The notes under the pieces: model-generated
Database searches by the model: none
Seen by the model: the letters and a program-made list of their open reading frames with translations, nothing else
Told to the model about the DNA's origin: nothing
NCBI GenBank assembly: GCA_023263045.1
Contig: JALQXU010000037.1
Location: 1-8,476, forward strand
Source: Pontimonas sp.
GTDB lineage: Bacteria; Actinomycetota; Actinomycetes; Actinomycetales; Microbacteriaceae
Length of the DNA: 8,476 bases
Reading direction: 5' to 3'
Shown here: one piece after another, positions 1 to 5,955 of the stretch
How the letters are laid out: each line of letters opens with the position of its first letter
How positions within the stretch are numbered: position 1 is the stretch's first letter
Translations under genes and position numbers: made by a program

Positions 1-148
1 GATGCTCTGGAATGACCAGTGGATGATTCAAGATCTGGATTCCACGAATGGCACGTTTGTGGATGGTAACCGCGTGAGTATCCCGACCCCGGTTCCGCTG
101 AACACCCCGGTGAGCGTGGGAAACACAACGTTTGAACTCCGAAAGTAG
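1..148 (+). CDS. fhaB: FHA-domain protein FhaB, C-terminal end (partial)
   Basis: Only the last 48 codons are in the window. The reading frame begins at base 2 and ends at the TAG at 146-148, and the gene continues off the left edge. The peptide holds the distal half of a forkhead-associated domain: the hallmark DLDSTNGTFVDGNRV followed by short beta-strand segments ending in NTTFELRK. FHA domains bind phosphothreonine peptides. In actinobacteria the FHA protein directly upstream of pstP is FhaB (FipA), a small cytoplasmic substrate and reader of the PknA/PknB kinases linked to division and cell-wall synthesis. The phosphothreonine-contacting Arg/Ser/His residues of the first half lie outside the window, so binding competence cannot be judged. 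The name rests on the motif plus position; the neighbour FhaA also has an FHA domain but is usually further upstream. Confidence 0.88.
   Translation, partial: MLWNDQWMIQDLDSTNGTFVDGNRVSIPTPVPLNTPVSVGNTTFELRK
141..145 (+). promoter_or_regulatory. Ribosome binding site candidate for pstP (GAAAG)
   Basis: A purine-rich GAAAG lies 7 nt before the ATG at 153 and inside the last codons of fhaB. It favours the ATG at 153 over an in-frame TTG at 132, which would overlap fhaB by 17 nt and add seven residues (MNSESSR) not needed for the phosphatase fold. The site is weak, and coupling to translation of fhaB probably contributes. Confidence 0.45.
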
Positions 149-152
149 CCGG

Positions 153-1388
153 ATGCCCACCGACCAGATTCTGAGTGCCGCGTCCTCCCATATCGGGAAA
201 ATTCGCGCGAGCAATCAGGACTCCGGCTCGGTGGGCCGAAACCTCTTCGTGGTTGCCGATGGCATGGGTGGTCACGCGGGTGGTGACGTTGCGAGTGCAC
301 TAGCGGTCCAGCACCTTTTCGGTCTTGATCGCTCATACGACAGCGTCGAAGAGGCGAGAGAAGCGCTCTTCCGCGGTGTTCTGGACGCTGGCGCGGACTT
401 GACCAACGCTGTGGTGGAGCATCCCGAACTGACCGGTATGGGCACCACCGTCAGTGCGATGATTCGGGTGAAGTCCCAGATGGTTATTGCCCATATCGGG
501 GACTCCAGGATTTATCGCCTCCGCGAAGGTGTTCTGGAACAGATCACCTCCGATCACACTTTCGTCCAGCGATTGGTCGATAGTGGGCGCATTACCCCGG
601 AGGAAGCAGCGGTCCACCCCCGACGTAGTGTTCTTATGCGTGTGCTCGGTGACGTCGACGCAGAGCCTGAGGTCGACACCCATGTCATCGACACCATGCC
701 GGGTGACCGATGGTTGCTCTGTTCTGATGGGCTCAGCGGATATGTCCCGGAGCGGGATATCGCCGAGACTCTGCTGACCGTGGATGATGTGGAACTCGCA
801 GCCCACAAACTCATCACCCAGAGCCTCAGTGAGGGAGCACCCGACAACGTCACCGTGGTGGTTGTTCGCGTCGCAGAGGACCTCGACACCTCACCCCCCG
901 CAGAGCCGCGCATGGTGGGTGCTGCTGCTGGACCCCTCACCTACGAATCCGGTCCGGTCATGCGCCGCCCAGCGCTCCCCGCTCTCCTGCTCCACCCGCT
1001 GCGGGCGATGCCGCCCGCTGACGAACACTTCGAGCCTGAAGAGGATTACCTCGAGGAGCTCATACGCGAGGACCGCAGGCGTCTTATTCGCCGACGAATT
1101 GTCTGGTCGCTTTCCGTGGTTATTGTGATTGCCGCGTTGGTGGGAGCTGCCTTTAGCGCGTATGAGTGGACTCAAACTCGCTACTTCGTCGGAGAAAGCA
1201 ACGGCTTTATCGCCATCTACCAAGGTGTCCCCGAAAACGTGGGACCCCTGTCGCTCTCCACGCTCTACGAAGAAACAGATGTCCCGATTGACTCTCTGCA
1301 AGTTTTTGAGCAGGAGAGAATCGAAGAGTCGCTCCCCGCAGAGTCCCTCGAAGACGCCTTCCAAATCGTCGATCGGCTGAGGCGGTAG
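153..1388 (+). CDS. pstP: PP2C-family Ser/Thr protein phosphatase PstP
   Basis: Metal-dependent (PPM/PP2C) phosphatase that removes phosphates from PknA, PknB and their substrates at the membrane. Numbered from ATG 153 (411 aa), the catalytic domain covers about residues 10-240. Visible motifs are RASNQD (18-23, phosphate-binding Arg), VADGMGGHAGG (34-44, metal ligand Asp36), MGTTVSAM (96-103), HIGDSRIYRL (114-123, Asp117), LLCSDGLSGYV (188-198, Asp192) and APDNVTVVVVRV (229-240, Asp231). All metal-binding acidic residues expected for the family are present. A linker of about 75 residues, acidic then Arg-rich (DRRRLIRRR, 307-315), leads to one transmembrane helix at about 316-337. The extracellular tail is only about 74 residues, shorter than the roughly 190-residue tail I recall for mycobacterial PstP. 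It starts 4 nt after fhaB and ends 4 nt before rodA. A TTG at 132 is the alternative start. Confidence 0.95.
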   Translation: MPTDQILSAASSHIGKIRASNQDSGSVGRNLFVVADGMGGHAGGDVASALAVQHLFGLDRSYDSVEEAREALFRGVLDAGADLTNAVVEHPELTGMGTTVSAMIRVKSQMVIAHIGDSRIYRLREGVLEQITSDHTFVQRLVDSGRITPEEAAVHPRRSVLMRVLGDVDAEPEVDTHVIDTMPGDRWLLCSDGLSGYVPERDIAETLLTVDDVELAAHKLITQSLSEGAPDNVTVVVVRVAEDLDTSPPAEPRMVGAAAGPLTYESGPVMRRPALPALLLHPLRAMPPADEHFEPEEDYLEELIREDRRRLIRRRIVWSLSVVIVIAALVGAAFSAYEWTQTRYFVGESNGFIAIYQGVPENVGPLSLSTLYEETDVPIDSLQVFEQERIEESLPAESLEDAFQIVDRLRR

Positions 1389-1392
1389 GGGT

Positions 1393-2787
1393 ATGACGAA
1401 CACGGTTCCCCCTGTCTCTCCGGTCACCGGACGCGTCGTGTTGCGCGTGAAGATGCCCCAGAAGCTTCGCAACCTGGAGTTGGTCTTGCTCATCGTGGCA
1501 CTGGGGCTGAGCGCCCTAGCTCTCGCACTCGTGCAGTGGGGGGCTCTAGGCACTCTCGACTGGAGTCTCTTAACTTACGCGGCGGGTCTCGCCGGGTTGA
1601 CCCTGGGATTGCACTTGGTCCTACGGATTGTCGCGCGTGACGCCGATCCTTTTGTGGTTCCGCTGGCGACCATGCTCAACGGATTGGGAATCACCATCAT
1701 TCACCGCCTCGATATCGCAGCCGGTTCGAGTGGCTGGGAGGCGGCTGGTGTTCGACAAATGGCGTGGACGGCCGTGGCGCTGGTCATCGCCATCATCGTC
1801 CTCATCGTCGTCAAGAACTACCGCGTCCTGCTGCGCTATCGATACCTCGCCATGCTCGCTGGAGTGGTGTTACTCACGATGCCGCTGTGGCCTGGCATTG
1901 GGCGCACCGTCAACGGCGCCACCCTCTGGGTAAACATCGGCGGATTGAACTTTCAGCCCGGTGAAATCGCGAAAATCGCTCTTGCGATCTTCTTCGCCGG
2001 GTACCTCATGACCGCTCGGGAGAGCCTCCAAAAAGTAGGGACAACCTTCGCCGGAATCCGGTGGCCCCGCGTTCGAGACCTCGGTCCATTGCTCGCCGTG
2101 TGGGCGGTGGCGATGGGTGTGCTCGTGTTCCAACGAGACCTCGGGACCTCTCTGCTCTATTTCGGTCTCTTCCTCGCCATGCTCTACATCGCTACGAACA
2201 GGGTGTTGTGGTTAGGACTGGGTGGCGGATTGTTTGTGGGCGGCGCGGTAGCTGCTGCCACCCAGATGAGTTACGTCCAAGGGCGAGTGCAAGGCTGGCT
2301 GGATTCGTTCAATAACGAGGTCTACAACGCCGTCGGAGGCTCGTACCAACTTGTTCAAGGGCTGTTCGGCTTTGCCGAAGGAGGATTCATCGGGGAGGGG
2401 CTTGGTCAAGGTCAGCCCGACTTCGTTCCCCTCGCGAACTCGGACTACATCGTCGCAGCACTCGGCGAAGAGCTCGGAATCTTTGGCGTTTTCGCCCTGT
2501 TGGCCCTCTATTTGTTGCTGGTCTCCAGAGGCTTGCGCGTGGGGTTCACCGGGACGGATGACTTCGGTCGACTCCTGTCCTCCGGTTTAGCATTCGTCCT
2601 TGCCCTCCAGGTCTTCGTCGTCATCGGCGGGATCACCCGCGTGATTCCGGTTACCGGCCTCACCACACCTTTCCTAGCAGCGGGTGGGTCATCGCTGGTG
2701 GCCAACTGGATCATCGTTGCCCTGCTGTTGCGCTTAAGCGATGAAGCACGCGCGTCCGTTCGACTCGAGGCGGGTGTTCGAGCATGA
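1393..2787 (+). CDS. rodA: SEDS-family peptidoglycan glycosyltransferase RodA/FtsW
   Basis: Polytopic membrane enzyme that polymerises lipid II into glycan strands, working with a class B PBP, here the adjacent PbpA. The 464-residue protein is strongly hydrophobic throughout, with about ten or more membrane segments. SEDS signatures seen are GRTVNGATLWVNIGG (170-184) followed by FQPGEIAKIALAIFFAGYL (187-205), FQRDLGTSLLYFGLFLAML (246-264), SDYIVAALGEELGIFG (350-365) with Asp351 in the loop that carries the catalytic aspartate in RodA/FtsW, and the C-terminal RVIPVTGLTTPFLAAGGSSL (416-435). I name it rodA rather than ftsW because it sits with pbpA and the pkn genes; ftsW usually lies in the mur/dcw cluster. 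The start ATG follows the pstP stop by 4 nt, with GAGG at 1379-1382 placed 10 nt upstream. The gene overlaps pbpA by 4 nt. Confidence 0.94.
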   Translation: MTNTVPPVSPVTGRVVLRVKMPQKLRNLELVLLIVALGLSALALALVQWGALGTLDWSLLTYAAGLAGLTLGLHLVLRIVARDADPFVVPLATMLNGLGITIIHRLDIAAGSSGWEAAGVRQMAWTAVALVIAIIVLIVVKNYRVLLRYRYLAMLAGVVLLTMPLWPGIGRTVNGATLWVNIGGLNFQPGEIAKIALAIFFAGYLMTARESLQKVGTTFAGIRWPRVRDLGPLLAVWAVAMGVLVFQRDLGTSLLYFGLFLAMLYIATNRVLWLGLGGGLFVGGAVAAATQMSYVQGRVQGWLDSFNNEVYNAVGGSYQLVQGLFGFAEGGFIGEGLGQGQPDFVPLANSDYIVAALGEELGIFGVFALLALYLLLVSRGLRVGFTGTDDFGRLLSSGLAFVLALQVFVVIGGITRVIPVTGLTTPFLAAGGSSLVANWIIVALLLRLSDEARASVRLEAGVRA

Positions 2788-4229
2788 TCACACCACTGCG
2801 TCGGGTGGGCATCGCCATCCTGGCGATGTTTATCGCGCTCTTTCTGTCCGCCAGTTACCTCCAGGTGGTGGCAAGCGAGGACATCGCCGATGACGACCGC
2901 AACGTGCGGAAACTCTACGAGAGCTTTTCTGCAGAACGCGGGCAAATCCTCGCCGGCGGTATTCCCGTAGCGACCTCGATTCCTGTCGATAACCAGTTCA
3001 GCTACCTGCGCACCTACCCCTACCCGGAGCTCTACGCGCCCGTGGTCGGCTACTACACCTTGAACCAAGGCAACGCTGGCATCGAAAGCGCGCTCAACCC
3101 CGTTCTTACGGGGCGCGCAAGTTCCCAAATTCTCGATCAGCTCACCGCTCTCGTCACCGGCTCCACCCCGGAGGGCGCCAGCGTGCAATTGACCCTCGAT
3201 CCAGAAATCCAACAAGTGGCCTTTGATGCCCTGGGCGATCGACGCGGTGCGGTGGTGGTCATGGATCCCGCGACCGGCCGAATTCTCGCGATGGTGTCCA
3301 CCCCGTCCTATGACCCCAATCGCTTAGCCGCTCACTCCACCTCGGCGGTTCTTAGCGCCTACAACGAGCTCTCCGAGGACCCCGGGAATCCGCTGGCCAA
3401 TCGCGCCATCGCCGGGGATCAATATTTCCCGGGTTCCGTCTTCAAAATCTTGATGACGGCTGCCGCCTTGGAATCCGGCGACTACACCGCCGACAGTGAA
3501 TTCCTCAACCCGGCGGAACTCCCGTTGCCGCTGAGCACCAAAAGCGTCAAAAATTCCGGCGGAAGACTCTGTGGAGGGAACGAGACGGTGACCCTGGAGG
3601 ACGCATTCCGTCTGAGCTGCAATATCCCCTACGCCGAGTTAGGTCTGGAACTTGGCGAGACCGCCATCGGCTCAATGGCGGATGACTTTGGCTTTGGTGC
3701 AACACTCGAAATCCCCCTCGAGGTGACACCGAGTAACTTCCCTCGAGGCCTAGATGACGCCCAATTGATGCTGAGCTCGTTTGGTCAGTTCGATGTTCGG
3801 GTCACACCGTTGCAGGTGGCGATGATGAGTGCCGCCGTCGCCGAGGGTGGTGTGCTGATGAAACCCAACCTCGTGGATGAGATTATTGCCCCCAACCTCC
3901 GCGTCCTGCAGTCCTACGAGCCGACCATCTACTCCCGGCCCCTGCGGCCCTCGGTTGCCGAAGAAATGACGCGCATGATGGTGCGCAACGTCAGTCAGGG
4001 TGTCGCCAGTGGAGCAGCAATCTCAGGCATTAGCGTCGCAGGTAAGACAGGAACAGCGGAGACGGGAATTGGCGATGGGCGCTCTTTCTGGTTCACCGGA
4101 TTCGCCCCCGCAGAAAATCCTCAACTCGCTATCGCCGTGGTCATCGAAGGTTCCAGTTCTGAGGGAACGTCGAACTCTGTGGCATCGCCAGTGGCAAGAA
4201 CCATCATGGAGGCGGTGATCCAGCGATGA
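2784..4229 (+). CDS. pbpA: Class B penicillin-binding protein PbpA (transpeptidase)
   Basis: Monofunctional D,D-transpeptidase that crosslinks peptidoglycan and is the expected partner of RodA. The 481-residue protein has a short cytoplasmic N-terminus, one uncleaved membrane anchor (about 8-30), a dimerisation/pedestal region with the usual SAERGQI element (49-55), and a transpeptidase domain from about 150 to the end. The three active-site motifs are complete: SVFK (218-221, acylated Ser218), SCN (278-280) and KTGTAE (421-426). No PASTA domain is present, as expected for the PbpA type. Two cysteines, Cys263 and Cys279 (the middle residue of SxN), are the only ones and could form a disulfide next to the active site. 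The ATG lies in an ATGA shared with the rodA stop (2784-2787), so translation is probably coupled. Its own stop overlaps pknA in the same way. Confidence 0.95.
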   Translation: MITPLRRVGIAILAMFIALFLSASYLQVVASEDIADDDRNVRKLYESFSAERGQILAGGIPVATSIPVDNQFSYLRTYPYPELYAPVVGYYTLNQGNAGIESALNPVLTGRASSQILDQLTALVTGSTPEGASVQLTLDPEIQQVAFDALGDRRGAVVVMDPATGRILAMVSTPSYDPNRLAAHSTSAVLSAYNELSEDPGNPLANRAIAGDQYFPGSVFKILMTAAALESGDYTADSEFLNPAELPLPLSTKSVKNSGGRLCGGNETVTLEDAFRLSCNIPYAELGLELGETAIGSMADDFGFGATLEIPLEVTPSNFPRGLDDAQLMLSSFGQFDVRVTPLQVAMMSAAVAEGGVLMKPNLVDEIIAPNLRVLQSYEPTIYSRPLRPSVAEEMTRMMVRNVSQGVASGAAISGISVAGKTGTAETGIGDGRSFWFTGFAPAENPQLAIAVVIEGSSSEGTSNSVASPVARTIMEAVIQR

Positions 4230-5923
4230 GACCGACCACCGGCCAAGTGTTTGGATCCCGCTACGAGCTTGTCTCCCGAATCGCCATCGGCGGTATGGGT
4301 GAGGTGTGGAAAGCCAACGACTCCGTCATTGGTCGCACTGTCGCCATCAAGATCCTCAAAGACGAATACATGGGGGATTCGGGGTTCCGCGAGCGTTTCC
4401 GGGCCGAGGCCCGGCACGCGGCTCTCGTGAACCATGAGGGCATCGCGAACGTCTTCGACTACGGCGAAGAGGAAGGCAGTGCCTACCTCGTGATGGAGCT
4501 GGTGCCCGGTGAAGCACTGAGCAGCATTCTTGAGCGCGAAAAGATTCTTCCCGCATCGCGTGTGCTCAGCATCGTGGCCCAAACAGCGTCCGCCCTCCAC
4601 GCTGCTCACCAAGCTGGTCTTGTGCACCGGGATATCAAACCCGGAAACCTCCTCATCACTCCCGATGGCAGCGTGAAGATCACCGACTTTGGAATCGCCC
4701 GTCTTGCCGACCAGGTTCCCCTGACCGCAACCGGTCAGGTGATGGGAACCGTGCAGTATTTGGCTCCCGAGCAAGCGGGGGGCAAACCGGCGTCGCCCGC
4801 AACCGATGTGTACTCGCTCGGCATCGTCGCCTACGAGGCTCTCGCCGGGAAGCGTCCTTTCCGCGGGGAGTCCCAAGTAGCCATCGCTATGGCGCAGATT
4901 AAGGAGACACCACCAGAGCTACCCTCCTCTATCCCTTCGGCGGTTCGGGCATTGGTCATGTCGTGTATGGCGAAGAAACCAGAAGGTCGCCCGGCCACAG
5001 CTCGGGATCTCGCACAAGCAGCGCTCGCGCTTTCCCGAGGAGACGATGCTGCTGGACTTGCCTTTATTCCGGAGCCGACGTCCGAGAAAGCATCCGGCGA
5101 GAAAAAGAAGCCAGCACCGGTGTCCACGGACACTTCCCCCGTCGAGACACCACGAAAGCTTGGTCGAAATTTCTGGTTGTTTAGCGGCATCGGTGCCTTT
5201 GTCGCCATCGCGCTCATTGCAACATCGCTGACCGTGCTGCTCCAGTCACCGCCGTCTGATGTTGTCGAGGACCCGGTAGTCCCCGTTCTTCCCGACGTCC
5301 CTGAGGTGGTCGAACCGGAAACCCCCGCTGAGAAACCTGTGGCGGAGGAGGACATCGTCCCCGAAATCACCACGGTGGAGATCACCCAGGCTGAAATCGT
5401 GGGTAAGACTCAAGCGCAAGTGCAAGAGACGCTGACCCAAAAAGGGCTCCGCCTGGATGCGATTACCGGGAACATCGCTCCGTCCCAAGACCTCGTGGCG
5501 ACCGCCTATCGGGTGAACCCGCAAGGGACCGTGGCGAGCAACACCCTCATTGCTGTCTACTTCTACGCCGCGATTCCTCAGCCTCCTAAACCCCGCACGA
5601 TGGTCGTCACCCCAGCGGAAGGGCCCTGGGCTCCGGGTGATGAAGTCTTGCTCGAGTGGCCAGGCTTTGCACAGTGCCCTGCCGGATTCGACCTCGTGAG
5701 CTACACCATTCAAATTGTCGGCGGGGAAATCCTGGACAACGAGGGTGCGACAGTCCTCGAGCCCGAACAAACCGCCATCAACGTTCTGCTCGGTGAGGGT
5801 GAGAGCATGACCGCCAGCTATCTCGTGAAGTGTGGAAGCTTGTCGTCGCCTTTGTCCACCGAATTGTCCATTGGCATTACGACCCCTGAGCCAGAAGTGC
5901 CCGAAGATACGCCCGTAGAATAA
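4226..5923 (+). CDS. pknA: Membrane Ser/Thr protein kinase PknA with PASTA-like ectodomain
   Basis: Hanks-type kinase of 565 residues. Catalytic domain about 13-270: glycine loop IAIGGMGEVW (19-28), Lys42 in VAIKIL, helix-C Glu61, HRDIKPGN (134-141, catalytic Asp136), DFG (154-156) and APE (180-182). The activation loop keeps LTATGQVMGT, with Thr167 and Thr169 as likely autophosphorylation sites. A basic juxtamembrane stretch (GEKKKPAP, KLGRN) leads to a transmembrane helix at about 317-339. Outside is a Pro/Glu/Val-rich stalk (about 341-380), one PASTA-like repeat (about 385-447, with IVGKTQAQVQETLTQKGL), then a beta-rich domain of about 95 residues (457-551) with two cysteines (484, 536), and an acidic proline-rich tail. 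Mycobacterial PknA lacks PASTA domains, so the name rests on the order pbpA-pknA-pknB. ATG overlaps the pbpA stop by 4 nt; GGAGG at 4208-4212 is 13 nt upstream. Substrates probably include cell-wall and division proteins. Confidence 0.92.
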   Translation: MRPTTGQVFGSRYELVSRIAIGGMGEVWKANDSVIGRTVAIKILKDEYMGDSGFRERFRAEARHAALVNHEGIANVFDYGEEEGSAYLVMELVPGEALSSILEREKILPASRVLSIVAQTASALHAAHQAGLVHRDIKPGNLLITPDGSVKITDFGIARLADQVPLTATGQVMGTVQYLAPEQAGGKPASPATDVYSLGIVAYEALAGKRPFRGESQVAIAMAQIKETPPELPSSIPSAVRALVMSCMAKKPEGRPATARDLAQAALALSRGDDAAGLAFIPEPTSEKASGEKKKPAPVSTDTSPVETPRKLGRNFWLFSGIGAFVAIALIATSLTVLLQSPPSDVVEDPVVPVLPDVPEVVEPETPAEKPVAEEDIVPEITTVEITQAEIVGKTQAQVQETLTQKGLRLDAITGNIAPSQDLVATAYRVNPQGTVASNTLIAVYFYAAIPQPPKPRTMVVTPAEGPWAPGDEVLLEWPGFAQCPAGFDLVSYTIQIVGGEILDNEGATVLEPEQTAINVLLGEGESMTASYLVKCGSLSSPLSTELSIGITTPEPEVPEDTPVE

Positions 5924-5946
5924 CGTCGGCCCTAGAAGGCCAGATT

Positions 5947-5950
5947 GAGG
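5947..5950 (+). promoter_or_regulatory. Ribosome binding site for pknB (GAGG)
   Basis: GAGG lies 5 nt before the GTG at 5956 in the 32-nt gap after pknA. It supports this GTG as the pknB start, since no ATG exists in frame before the kinase glycine loop (which begins near codon 24). It also means pknB has its own initiation signal, unlike pbpA and pknA, which start within overlaps. Confidence 0.6.
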
Positions 5951-5955
5951 ATTGA

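Noticed and set aside
132..152. TTG at 132 as the pstP start
   Set aside because: It would overlap fhaB and add seven poorly motivated residues; ATG 153 has a purine-rich site 7 nt upstream and the same 4-nt gap seen before rodA.
891..1553. Minus-strand open frame of 220 codons opposite pstP and rodA
   Set aside because: Antisense to the PstP linker, membrane helix and tail; no family features.
2508..3215. Minus-strand open frame of 235 codons opposite the rodA/pbpA junction
   Set aside because: No recognisable motif, and it spans the overlap of two clearly real genes on the other strand.
4121..4876. Minus-strand open frame of 251 codons opposite the pbpA end and pknA kinase domain
   Set aside because: It lies wholly opposite two strongly conserved genes, its translation shows no domain, and it is His/Gly/Asp-rich as expected for an antisense shadow of a GC-rich gene.
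5928..5941. GGCC-N6-GGCC inverted repeat between pknA and pknB as a terminator
   Set aside because: Only a 4-bp stem, no U-tract, and pknB follows immediately with a good ribosome site.
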